Made by a program: the position numbers and the translations under genes. The notes beneath the pieces were generated by a model, which was not told the DNA's origin, searched no databases, and saw only the letters and a program-made list of their open reading frames with translations. A stretch of 64,000 bases of DNA, taken from Plantibacter auratus (lineage in GTDB: Bacteria > Actinomycetota > Actinomycetes > Actinomycetales > Microbacteriaceae). The stretch lies in NCBI RefSeq assembly GCF_050587365.1, contig NZ_JBOBFV010000002.1, forward strand, positions 186,001 through 250,000, read 5' to 3'. The first letter of the stretch is position 1. Every line of letters begins with the position of its first letter. Shown here piece after piece: positions 46,883 through 54,377 of this stretch.

Positions 46883-46911
46883 AATGTAGAGTTTAAGATG
46901 GTCGACCGCAA
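46883..46911 (-). promoter_or_regulatory. Probable sigma-70-type promoter of the lanthipeptide operon
   Basis: On the minus strand TTGCGG (46911-46906), a 17-base spacer and TACATT (46888-46883). The spacer and following leader are AT-rich. The transcript would start near 46876, about 22 bases before GTG 46854, leaving the GGGAGGG site in the leader. This also argues against a more upstream start for lanKC. Confidence 0.65.
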
Positions 46912-46963
46912 GGGCCTCTCTCCGCGCTACCGCGCGTTCACCACGCGGCACTAGCCTCAGTGC

Positions 46964-48430
46964 ATGAGCACGACTCCCCCAGGTGGCACCGACGACACCG
47001 GCCGGACAGGCGGGCACGGCGACGAAGCCCCGCGTCTCGGATCCCGGCCCCGCAACTTCCCGCCACCACCGCTCGTCACCCCCGACGCCGCAGCGGCCAC
47101 CGTCGACCTCGACACCTCGCAGGTCGCCGCAGTGAAGGCGCAGGCGGGCCGGAAGGGTCGCATCTTCGCGTGGAGCCTGTGGGACTGGGGCTCGGCGTCG
47201 TTCAACGCCGTCGTCACCACCTTCGTGTTCACCGTCTATCTGACGAGCGACTCCTTCGGCGAGGAGGCCGCGGTGTCGGCATCCCTCGGGTGGGCGCTCG
47301 CGGCCGCCGGACTGCTGATCGCGATCCTCGCGCCGGTCGTCGGCCAACGGTCGGACTCCGCCGGGCGACGGAAGTTCTGGCTCGGCTTCAACACCTACGT
47401 CGTCGTCGCGGTCACCGCGCTCCTCTTCTTCGTCGCGCCCGATCCGAACTTCCTCTGGCTGGGCCTCGTCCTCCTCGCCGTCGGCAACATCGTGTTCGAG
47501 TTCGCCGGGGTCAACTACAACGCGATGCTCGCCCAGGTGTCGACGCCCACCTCCATCGGCAAGGTCTCCGGCCTCGGCTGGGGCATGGGGTACATCGGCG
47601 GCATCGTGCTCCTGCTCATCGTGTACTTCGGCTTCATCTCCCCCGAGGTCGGACTCTTCGGCGTCACCGGCGAGGACGGCATGGACGTCCGTGTCGCGAT
47701 GCTCGTGTCCGCGGCGTGGTTCGGGGTCTTCGCCCTACCCGTGCTGCTCGCCGTGCCTGAGTACCACGCACCCCAGGCCGTCGCCCGGCCGCACGTCGGG
47801 TTCTTCGCCTCCTACGGGGTGCTCGCCAAGAGCATCGCGGAACTCTGGCGCGACAGCCGACAGACGCTGTACTTCCTGCTCGCGAGCGCCGTGTTCCGCG
47901 ACGGGCTCGCCGGTGTCTTCACCTTCGGCGGCGTCCTGGCCGCCGGGACCTTCGGCTTCTCACCCGGCGAGGTGATCATCTTCGCGATCGCCGCCAACGT
48001 CGTCGCCGGGATCGCGACGATCACGATCGGCCTGCTCGACGACAAGGTGGGGCCGAAACCCGTCATCATCGCGTCGCTCATCGGCCTCGTCGTCGCGGGA
48101 AGCGCCGTGTTCCTCCTCCACGAGGGCGGCGCGACGATCTTCTGGATCTTCGGCCTCATGCTGTGCCTGTTCGTCGGCCCCGCACAGTCGGCGAGCCGCT
48201 CGTTCCTGGCGCGCATCATCCCCGAGGGCCGCGAGGGTGAGGTCTTCGGCCTCTACGCCACGACCGGCCGCGCCGTGTCCTTCCTCGCACCGACCGCTTT
48301 CGCACTGTTCGTCACGCTTGGCGGGGCGCAGTTCTGGGGGATCCTCGGGATCGTGCTCGTGCTGCTCATCGGCCTCGGACTCCTAATCCCGGTGCATGCG
48401 AAGCAGGGGCGGCTCAGCTCGCGGGCCTGA
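46964..48430 (+). CDS. MFS transporter, UMF1 (Atg22-like) family
   Basis: A 488-residue membrane transporter with about twelve helices and a Pro/Asp-rich cytoplasmic N terminus of about 65 residues. The first-helix phrase FAWSLWDWGSASFNAVVTTFVFTVYL is the UMF1 signature, followed by APVVGQRSDSAGRRKFWLG (loop 2-3) and GLGWGMGYIGGIVLLLIVYFGF. Actinobacterial UMF1 proteins are MFS exporters of unknown substrate. It is divergent from lanKC, 52 bases from its promoter region, but its composition is of the normal genomic type, so I treat it as the flank of the cluster. An accessory export role cannot be excluded. Confidence 0.9.
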   Translation: MSTTPPGGTDDTGRTGGHGDEAPRLGSRPRNFPPPPLVTPDAAAATVDLDTSQVAAVKAQAGRKGRIFAWSLWDWGSASFNAVVTTFVFTVYLTSDSFGEEAAVSASLGWALAAAGLLIAILAPVVGQRSDSAGRRKFWLGFNTYVVVAVTALLFFVAPDPNFLWLGLVLLAVGNIVFEFAGVNYNAMLAQVSTPTSIGKVSGLGWGMGYIGGIVLLLIVYFGFISPEVGLFGVTGEDGMDVRVAMLVSAAWFGVFALPVLLAVPEYHAPQAVARPHVGFFASYGVLAKSIAELWRDSRQTLYFLLASAVFRDGLAGVFTFGGVLAAGTFGFSPGEVIIFAIAANVVAGIATITIGLLDDKVGPKPVIIASLIGLVVAGSAVFLLHEGGATIFWIFGLMLCLFVGPAQSASRSFLARIIPEGREGEVFGLYATTGRAVSFLAPTAFALFVTLGGAQFWGILGIVLVLLIGLGLLIPVHAKQGRLSSRA

Positions 48431-48474
48431 TGCGCGGCTCCGGTGAGCCGACCACACAACCCGTCAGCTTGATT

Positions 48475-48486
48475 TCGTAATTACGA
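48475..48486. promoter_or_regulatory. Palindromic operator before the ArsR-like regulator
   Basis: TCGTAATTACGA, a perfect 12-base palindrome in a short AT-rich stretch (48472-48500). It lies 19 bases before the ATG, next to TATACA (48491-48496), a possible -10. Autoregulation by the adjacent HTH protein is the obvious reading. Confidence 0.65.
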
Positions 48487-48504
48487 TATTTATACACTTG
48501 GGTC

Positions 48505-49086
48505 ATGACGACCATCGACCCCGGCGATCTCGAGGCACGTCTCGCGCGTCTCGAAGCCGCCGTGTTCGCCCGACCGGCCGACGACGACACGACCACCGAG
48601 CGACCGGATGACGCTCCGTCCGCAGCCGCGACAGGCGATTCCGATGACACCTTCTGGGCGCTCCGCGGGCTCGAACAGCGCACGGCCGAGCTCGAGCACG
48701 GGGCGGTTCTCTTCACCGGCTCGGTCGTCGCCGGCGGCGGACCCGTGCAGTGGCAGTACGCCAGAGCGACCGACGACCTCCTCGCGCTCGGCGACGACCC
48801 CGACGCCGTGGAATCAGCAGGCTCCGGTCCACTCGCGACCGCTGCATCGCGGCTCGCGGCCATCGGCTCCCCCGTCCGGCTGCAGCTGCTCCTGGCCGTC
48901 GCCAACGGCACCTCCGCACTCGCGGACCTCGGCGAACTCGACGGCATCGGGACGACCGGCCAGGTCTACCACCACGTCCGCGTCCTGACCGCCGCTGGCT
49001 GGCTGCAACCCGCCGGCCGCGGACGGGTCGCGGTCCCACCCATGCGACTCGTCCCGCTGCTCGTCGCCGTCGCCGCCATGGAATGA
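48505..49086 (+). CDS. ArsR-like winged-helix transcriptional regulator
   Basis: A 193-residue regulator. The N-terminal 40 residues resemble a short coiled coil (DLEARLARLEAAVF). The winged-helix region spans about residues 112-190: ATAASRLAAIGSPVRLQLLLAVANGTSALADLGELDGIGTTGQVYHHVRVLTAAGWLQPAGRGRVAVPPMRLVPLL, which is the ArsR fold with YHHVRVL as recognition helix. The effector is unknown. It lies 25 bases before a serine hydrolase gene and just after the palindromic operator, so it probably controls its own operon (regulator, hydrolase, membrane protein). Confidence 0.85.
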   Translation: MTTIDPGDLEARLARLEAAVFARPADDDTTTERPDDAPSAAATGDSDDTFWALRGLEQRTAELEHGAVLFTGSVVAGGGPVQWQYARATDDLLALGDDPDAVESAGSGPLATAASRLAAIGSPVRLQLLLAVANGTSALADLGELDGIGTTGQVYHHVRVLTAAGWLQPAGRGRVAVPPMRLVPLLVAVAAME

Positions 49087-49111
49087 CCACCGACCCCAGG
49101 AAGGACCCCGC

Positions 49112-50209
49112 ATGACCGCCACACCACGCAGCACGTCCCGACCCAGACGGGTCTGGGTCATCGCCGCCATCAGCACCGCTGTCGCCCTCGCGGCCGGACT
49201 CGCCCTCCGGCCAGGGCCCTCGACCCTTCCCGCGGAGGCCGCCGGCGACGCGGAACTCGCGGCGACCGTCCGCGAACTCGCCGGCCCCGACCGCAAGGCC
49301 GTGCTGGCCGTCGTCGTCACCCCGGACGGCACCCGCACCGCGACGATCGGCGCCCAGCCGGACACCCGGTTCGAGATCGGATCGGTGAGCAAGGCCTTCA
49401 CAGGACTGTTGCTCGCCGACGCGATCGAGCGCGGCGAGGTCACCCCGGACACCAGGCTCGGTGACCTCCTCGAACTGGACGACGCACCGGCGGCGGACGT
49501 CACCCTCGAGCAGCTCGCCACCCACACCTCCGGTCTGCCACGCCTGCCGATGGACTTCTCGACGATCCTCTCCTCAGCGTGGTTCGCACTCACGACGGCG
49601 AACCCATACGGAGAGGACCTCGAGAAGCTGCTCGAACAGGCGCGGTCCGCGTCCCTCGACACCCCGAAGGGCACCTACTCCAACCTCGGCTTCGAACTCC
49701 TCGGCGCCGCCCTCGGCTCGGCCGCCGGCACCAGCTACGCCGATCTCCTCGAGGAGCGGATCACCGGTCCGATGGGGCTCGACTCGACCGGCCCCGTGAG
49801 CGATGCAGCAGAGCTCGGCGACCGCGACCTCCTCGGTGAGACCGCCGGCGGACGGACCGCCGCAGCATGGACCGGCACGGCGATCGGGCCTGCTGGTGGC
49901 ATCCGCTCGGACACGGCGGATCTGGCCCGCTTCGCGGAACGACTGGCCGACGGCAGCGCGCCGGGCATCGAGGCGCTCGCCCCTCAGACGGCGTTCGGCG
50001 ATCGCGAGATCGGCTGGGCCTGGATCACCGATCGGAAAGCGATCGACGGTGAGGACCTCGTCTGGCACAACGGCGCCACGGGCGGCTTCGCCTCCTTCGT
50101 CGGCGTCGTTCCGACGACCGGCACCACGGTGGTCCTCGTCTCGGCGACCCAGGAGTCGGTCGATGCGGCCGGTGTCGCCCTCCTCGAGCAGATCGGAGCA
50201 GCACGATGA
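49112..50209 (+). CDS. Membrane-anchored serine hydrolase (beta-lactamase/PBP4* family)
   Basis: A 365-residue beta-lactamase-fold (class C-like) serine hydrolase. An N-terminal signal anchor (RRVWVIAAISTAVALAAGLAL, about residues 12-32) places it outside the membrane. Active-site motifs are S-x-x-K in GSVSKAFTGLLLADAIE (near residue 91), Tyr in YSNLGFELLGAAL (near residue 190) and the third element HNGATGGFASF (near 319). This family includes D-aminopeptidases, esterases and PBP4*-like proteins. It is co-transcribed with the ArsR-like regulator and a small membrane protein, whose start overlaps it by four bases. I infer cell-wall or peptide ester hydrolysis, without proof. Confidence 0.88.
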   Translation: MTATPRSTSRPRRVWVIAAISTAVALAAGLALRPGPSTLPAEAAGDAELAATVRELAGPDRKAVLAVVVTPDGTRTATIGAQPDTRFEIGSVSKAFTGLLLADAIERGEVTPDTRLGDLLELDDAPAADVTLEQLATHTSGLPRLPMDFSTILSSAWFALTTANPYGEDLEKLLEQARSASLDTPKGTYSNLGFELLGAALGSAAGTSYADLLEERITGPMGLDSTGPVSDAAELGDRDLLGETAGGRTAAAWTGTAIGPAGGIRSDTADLARFAERLADGSAPGIEALAPQTAFGDREIGWAWITDRKAIDGEDLVWHNGATGGFASFVGVVPTTGTTVVLVSATQESVDAAGVALLEQIGAAR

Positions 50210-50616
50210 TCGAGATCCTCACACCCGCCGTCGTCGCCCTCGTCATCGCCTGGTTCCTCGCCCTCCAGGTCGCGCATGCGTGGAGTACGGGACGCTGGGC
50301 GGCGACCGAGCGCTACCGACTGGTCGTCGACGCGGTCGACAGCATCGTGATCCTCGCCCTCGTCCGCGCCCTCGCCGCGCCGGTCGGCGTCTGGTCCTGG
50401 GCGTGGATCATCGCCGTCGCGATCGTCGGCTTCGGACTCGCCGGCGCAGCACTCCGCTGGAACACACTCCCCTGGCACGCACCCAAGCCGAGGCGGACCG
50501 TCGACGAGCACGGGGCGACGGTCGAGACAGCCGTCGAACCGCGCACCCGCGGTCGGCAGGTCCTGTCGGGGATCTACGCCGTCGTCGGTGCCGCGATCGT
50601 CGCGCTCTGCTGGTGA
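50206..50616 (+). CDS. Small membrane protein
   Basis: A 136-residue protein with four hydrophobic stretches: ILTPAVVALVIAWFLALQVAH, VDAVDSIVILALVRALAAPVG, WSWAWIIAVAIVGFGLAGAAL and SGIYAVVGAAIVALCW. No family is recognised. The ATGA overlap couples its translation to the serine hydrolase gene, which suggests a partner role in the membrane. Confidence 0.75.
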   Translation: MIEILTPAVVALVIAWFLALQVAHAWSTGRWAATERYRLVVDAVDSIVILALVRALAAPVGVWSWAWIIAVAIVGFGLAGAALRWNTLPWHAPKPRRTVDEHGATVETAVEPRTRGRQVLSGIYAVVGAAIVALCW

Positions 50617-50638
50617 GCGACCGCAGCCCACGGTCGGG

Positions 50639-51055
50639 TCAGGCGCCCGGGAGCACGAGCCCCTTCCGCAGGGTGACGTTCCCGTACTTCCTGGTCTCGC
50701 CCGTGCGGATGATGAGGAACGCTGTGGCGGCCTCGTCGTAGTAGGCGAACCGGTCGACGAAGCGCACGGCGTCCTCGGTCGTGCCGGCGGCGGCGATGAG
50801 TTCCCGCTGGACGTCGAGCACCGTGCCGTCGGCGCTCGTCATGAGGTCGAGCACGGGCTCGTCGTCGAGCGGGATCACCGTGCGCACCGCTCGGAGGACC
50901 TCCGGCGTCGACAGCGTCGGCAGCACGACGACGCGTTCGCCGAGCCGGGCGGCCGGGAAGTGCGCGTCGGCGATCACCACCGCGTCCGAATGTCCCATCG
51001 CGTCCAGGTGCAGCAGCAGTTCGCCGCTCAGCACCGGGTCGATCCCTGTCAGCAT
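50639..51055 (-). CDS. fucU: L-fucose mutarotase (RbsD/FucU family)
   Basis: A 138-residue FucU-type mutarotase that interconverts alpha- and beta-L-fucose. The start MLTGIDPVLSGELLLHLDAMGHSDAVVIADAHFPA holds the catalytic His in GHSD and the ADAHFP motif. A Tyr-containing region FIIRTGETRKYGNVTLRKG is at the C terminus. It is the last gene in the minus-strand fucose unit and supplies the right anomer to the dehydrogenase. D-ribose mutarotase (RbsD) is less likely given the context. Confidence 0.93.
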   Translation of the reverse strand: MLTGIDPVLSGELLLHLDAMGHSDAVVIADAHFPAARLGERVVVLPTLSTPEVLRAVRTVIPLDDEPVLDLMTSADGTVLDVQRELIAAAGTTEDAVRFVDRFAYYDEAATAFLIIRTGETRKYGNVTLRKGLVLPGA

Positions 51056-51098
51056 GGTGACCTCCTCGTCATGGTTCCGTGTCCATCCGTCTGCCCGA

Positions 51099-51962
51099 TC
51101 ATGTCAGTCCGTCGACGCCGACCGGCCCGCGGGGGTCGAGCCGGTAGACGCGCGTCGCTGTCCCGCCACGCACTGCATCGCGTTCCGCCGGTGACAACTC
51201 GTCGACGAGACCGGACAGCTCGTGCCAGACCACACCGTACCCGCCGCTCGTGACGGTCATCGGCCAGTCGCCGCCGAGCATCAACCGCTCGGGCCCGAAG
51301 CAGGCGAGTGCGGTGTCCCAGGCCCGACGCACGTCGGCCGCCGCGAACGGCCGACCGGCCCGGTTGAGGCCGGACACCTTCGCGACCACGTTCGGTGACG
51401 CCGCCGCCGCGGCCAGCTCGGTCGCCCACTGTGCGAAGGCCTGATCGTCGCGCGGCGGCTTCGCGAGGTGGTCGACGACGATCGTCAGCCCCTCCTCAAG
51501 CCGCGCGAGTCCGGTGGCGTCACGGAGCAGCCGAGGGAAGGCGTTCGGGACGTCGAGCGGAAGCCCACGGTCCGCGAGGAGCGCCGCCAACCGGCGCGCG
51601 GGGGCGGCCAGGAGCAGGCCGTCCCGGGGATCGTCGTGCAGCAGCTGACGAACGCCGCGGAACCGTGGATGCGCGCCCCAACGGTCGAGCAGTGCCTCGG
51701 CCCGCTTCGCATCGTCGATCGGCACCCAGGCGACGACGCCGGCCACCCAGCTGAAAGCGTCCGATGCGCTGAGCATGGACATCGTGTCGAGCTCCGTGTC
51801 GTCGGCCTGGACGAGGATCGCCGCATCGACGCCGGCCTCCCGCAGCTCCGCGGCCGCGCGCTCCGGCGTGAAATCCTCGCGAAGTGCCTCGTCGGCCGAA
51901 GCGAGCCAGTGATAGCCGTCGGCGCGATTCCACAGATGGAGGTGCGCGTCGATCGTCCGCAT
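51099..51962 (-). CDS. L-fuconolactonase (amidohydrolase family)
   Basis: A 287-residue amidohydrolase-2 family lactonase, hydrolysing L-fucono-1,5-lactone to L-fuconate. The start MRTIDAHLHLWNRADGYHWL has the H-x-H metal motif, followed by VRQLLHDDPRDGLLLA, VVDHLAKPP and the C-terminal metal Asp in MLGGDWPMTV. Gene neighbours (dehydrogenase upstream, mutarotase downstream) support the fucose assignment. The gene abuts the aldo/keto reductase stop (shared base at 51962). Confidence 0.92.
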   Translation of the reverse strand: MRTIDAHLHLWNRADGYHWLASADEALREDFTPERAAAELREAGVDAAILVQADDTELDTMSMLSASDAFSWVAGVVAWVPIDDAKRAEALLDRWGAHPRFRGVRQLLHDDPRDGLLLAAPARRLAALLADRGLPLDVPNAFPRLLRDATGLARLEEGLTIVVDHLAKPPRDDQAFAQWATELAAAAASPNVVAKVSGLNRAGRPFAAADVRRAWDTALACFGPERLMLGGDWPMTVTSGGYGVVWHELSGLVDELSPAERDAVRGGTATRVYRLDPRGPVGVDGLT

Positions 51963-52915
51963 CAGCCGAGCAGCCCTCTGGTGCGCAACTCCGTCCAGAA
52001 CGTCTCCGGGATCGGCGCCTCGAAGCGCTCCACGTTCTGGATCATCTGCTCCGGCCGCGAGGCGCCGACAGCGACCGTCCGCACGGCGGGGTGGCGGAGC
52101 GGGAACTGGAGGGCGGCCGCGGGCAGTTCGACCTCGAACCGACGGCAGATCTCGGCGATGTCGACGGCGCGGTCGAAGACCTCAGGTGGGACGGCACCGT
52201 ACTCGTATCGTCCGTCACGGTCGGGGACGGCGCGGGCCAGCAGACCGGAGTTGAACACCGAGGCGGCGACCACGCCGACGCCGTGTTCCAGACAGGCGGG
52301 CAGCACCTCCTCGCCCGCTGGCTGCTCGGCGAGCGTGTACCGACCGGCGATCATGATGAGATCGGTCAGGCCCGTGCGCACCGCGGCGAGGAGTGCGGCG
52401 ACGTCCATCGACCCGATCCCGACCGCCCCGACGATTCCTTCGTCGCGGAGGGCGGCGAGCGCCGGTATCCCCTCGGATATCCCGGACTCCGGATCGTTGC
52501 GTTCCGGGTCGTGGAGGTAGAGCACGTCGACGTGGTCGAGTCCGAGTCGTTCGAGGGACTCGTCGAGCGAGCGCCGCACGCCCGACTCACTCGCGTCCCA
52601 CTCGCGCCGCACGGTCGCCGGGACGACGAAGTCGTTGTCCGTGTCGAGCGCACCCTCCCCCTCAGGGTTCGGCACGAGGAGGCGGCCGACCTTGGTGGAC
52701 AGGACGTACTCGTCGCGGGGCTTCGTCCGCAGGAAGGCGCCGAGCCGACGCTCGGAGAGACCGAGGCCGTAGTGCGGAGCCGTGTCGTAGAAGCGGACGC
52801 CGTGTTCCCAGGCCGCATCGAGGATCGCCCAGGCCTCCTCATCGCCGAGCTCGCGGTAGAGGTTGCCGAGGTTGGCGGCGCCGTACGCGAGCCGCGGGAC
52901 GAGGAGGTCAGGCAC
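51962..52915 (-). CDS. L-fucose dehydrogenase (aldo/keto reductase family)
   Basis: A 317-residue aldo/keto reductase, L-fucose / D-threo-aldose 1-dehydrogenase type, oxidising L-fucose to L-fuconolactone with NAD(P). The catalytic Tyr is in the FYDTAPHYGLGLSERRLGAFL motif. Other family features are VLSTKVGRLLVP, VDVLYLHDPER and VGASRPEQMIQN near the NADP phosphate-binding end. It overlaps the fuconate dehydratase gene by eight bases. The role is inferred from context and family; other 6-deoxy sugars are possible substrates. Confidence 0.9.
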   Translation of the reverse strand: MPDLLVPRLAYGAANLGNLYRELGDEEAWAILDAAWEHGVRFYDTAPHYGLGLSERRLGAFLRTKPRDEYVLSTKVGRLLVPNPEGEGALDTDNDFVVPATVRREWDASESGVRRSLDESLERLGLDHVDVLYLHDPERNDPESGISEGIPALAALRDEGIVGAVGIGSMDVAALLAAVRTGLTDLIMIAGRYTLAEQPAGEEVLPACLEHGVGVVAASVFNSGLLARAVPDRDGRYEYGAVPPEVFDRAVDIAEICRRFEVELPAAALQFPLRHPAVRTVAVGASRPEQMIQNVERFEAPIPETFWTELRTRGLLG

Positions 52916-54197
52916 CGGCGCCCCGGAAGGTGAACTCGGCGATCGACGTCGCGAGCATCTCCGAACCGCCGCCGGGGGCGACCGGCGCGCGGTACCGGCC
53001 GGCGACGATCTCGACGGGCTCGACGAAGTGCTCGTGCAGGTGGTCGACGAATTCGATCATGCGTCCATCCTCGCTCCCGGACACGGCGATGAAGTCGAAC
53101 ATCGAGAGGTGCTGCACCGCTTCGCACAGCCCGACGCCACCGGCGTGCGGGCAGACCGGGACACCGAACTTCGCGGCCAGGAGGAGGATCGTGATGTTCT
53201 CGTTCACGCCGGCGACCCGAGTGGAGTCGATCTGGAGCACCTGGAGGGCGTCGGCCTGCAGGAACTGCTTGAACATGATGCGGTTGGCCATGTGCTCGCC
53301 GGTCGCGACCGGGATCGGGGCGACGCCGCGCGCGATCGCCGCGTGGCCGAGGATGTCGTCGGGGCTCGTCGGCTCCTCGATCCAGGCGATGTCGTAGGGG
53401 GCGAGTCGCGACATCCAGTCGATCGCCTCCGCGACGTCCCACCGCTGGTTGGCGTCGACGGCGATCCGGATGTCGGGTCCCACGGCGTTCCGGGCGATGG
53501 CGAGGCGACGGACGTCGTCCTCCACATTCCCGCCGACCTTGAGTTTGACCTGCGCGAATCCGTCCGCGACCGCTTCGCGACACAGGCGGTCGAGCTTCTC
53601 GTCGGAGTAGCCGAGCCACCCGGGCGTGGTCGTGTAGGCGGGGTACCCGGCGGCGAGCAGGGCCTCGGTCCTGGCCTCCCGTCCTGGTTCGGCGCGTCGG
53701 AGGATCGCGAGGGCGTCGTCCGGGGTGAGGACGTCGCTCAGGTAGCGGAAGTCGACGAGCTCGACGAGCTCCTCCGGCGTCATCATGGCGAGCAGCCGCC
53801 AGAGCGGCAGGCCGGCGCGTTTGGCCTTGAGGTCCCAGAGCGCGTTGACGACGGCGCCGATCGCCATGTGCATGACGCCCTTCTCGGGGCCGAGCCACCG
53901 GAGCTGGGAGTCGTAGACGAGTTCGCGCCAGAAGGACCCGAGGGCGTCGAGCACGGGCTCGACCTCGCGACCGAGGAGGTGGTCCCGGAGGGCGTGGATG
54001 GCTGCGACCTCGACGTCGTTGCCGCGTCCGATCGTGAAGACGAAGCCGTGGCCCTCGTGGCCGTCGTCCGCGTCCGTCACGAGGCGCAGGTAGGCGGCGG
54101 AGTAGTCGGGGTCGGGGTTCATGGCATCCGAGCCGTCGAGGGTGGTCGAGGTCGGGAACCGGACGTCGTGCGTCTCGAATCCGATGATGGTACTCAC
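52908..54197 (-). CDS. L-fuconate dehydratase (enolase superfamily)
   Basis: A 429-residue enolase superfamily member converting L-fuconate to 2-keto-3-deoxy-L-fuconate with Mg2+. Catalytic KxK motif in FAQVKLKVGGNVEDD, metal ligands in AVDANQRWDV (Asp), WIEEPTSPDD (Glu) and ATGEHMANR (Glu), and the catalytic His in VCPHAGGVGL. The start VSTIIGFETHDVRFPTSTTLDGSDAMNPDPDYSAAYL is typical of FucD. GTG 54197 has AAGGAG nine bases upstream. First gene of the operon, controlled by the promoter with the 54234-54248 operator. Confidence 0.94.
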   Translation of the reverse strand: MSTIIGFETHDVRFPTSTTLDGSDAMNPDPDYSAAYLRLVTDADDGHEGHGFVFTIGRGNDVEVAAIHALRDHLLGREVEPVLDALGSFWRELVYDSQLRWLGPEKGVMHMAIGAVVNALWDLKAKRAGLPLWRLLAMMTPEELVELVDFRYLSDVLTPDDALAILRRAEPGREARTEALLAAGYPAYTTTPGWLGYSDEKLDRLCREAVADGFAQVKLKVGGNVEDDVRRLAIARNAVGPDIRIAVDANQRWDVAEAIDWMSRLAPYDIAWIEEPTSPDDILGHAAIARGVAPIPVATGEHMANRIMFKQFLQADALQVLQIDSTRVAGVNENITILLLAAKFGVPVCPHAGGVGLCEAVQHLSMFDFIAVSGSEDGRMIEFVDHLHEHFVEPVEIVAGRYRAPVAPGGGSEMLATSIAEFTFRGAGA

Positions 54198-54233
54198 GTC
54201 GGCATGCTCCTTCGGGCTGGTGCCACCGAGCTT

Positions 54234-54258
54234 AGACATCCGATGTCTGGGCTGTCAA
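54234..54258 (-). promoter_or_regulatory. Fucose-operon promoter with a perfect palindromic operator in the spacer
   Basis: On the minus strand TTGACA (54258-54253) is followed 18 bases later by TAAGCT, a consensus-like -35/-10. The spacer holds AGACATC-C-GATGTCT (54234-54248), a perfect 7-1-7 palindrome that looks like a GntR-family (FCD) site. A repressor there would directly block RNA polymerase. The gene pair on the other strand could share it. Confidence 0.8.
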
Positions 54259-54285
54259 TGCGCTCAGCGTGGACCAAATCACCTG

Positions 54286-54313
54286 TTGCAACGGCCGGGT
54301 CGGGCGGTAGAGT
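54286..54313 (+). promoter_or_regulatory. Possible promoter of the FAH/SDR genes
   Basis: TTGCAA (54286-54291), 16 bases, TAGAGT (54308-54313). It lies 65 bases before the ATG at 54378 and about 40 bases from the fucose operator, so both divergent units could be co-repressed. Motif quality is modest. Confidence 0.4.
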
Positions 54314-54377
54314 TCAGACGTTATCGGCTACGGAGTCGGGTCCGCACGCGGGCACCGGCGGAACCGGAAGGACCAGC

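Noticed and set aside
44200..46911. TTG at 46911 as the lanKC start
   Set aside because: TTG 46911 overlaps the proposed -35 and has no ribosome-binding site. The residues it adds do not resemble LanKC proteins, while GTG 46854 has GGGAGGG and the M-D-x-R-Y start.
46964..48430. UMF1 transporter as part of the lanthipeptide cluster
   Set aside because: It is on the opposite strand, has ordinary base composition and belongs to a family found throughout the phylum. Membership is possible but not supported.
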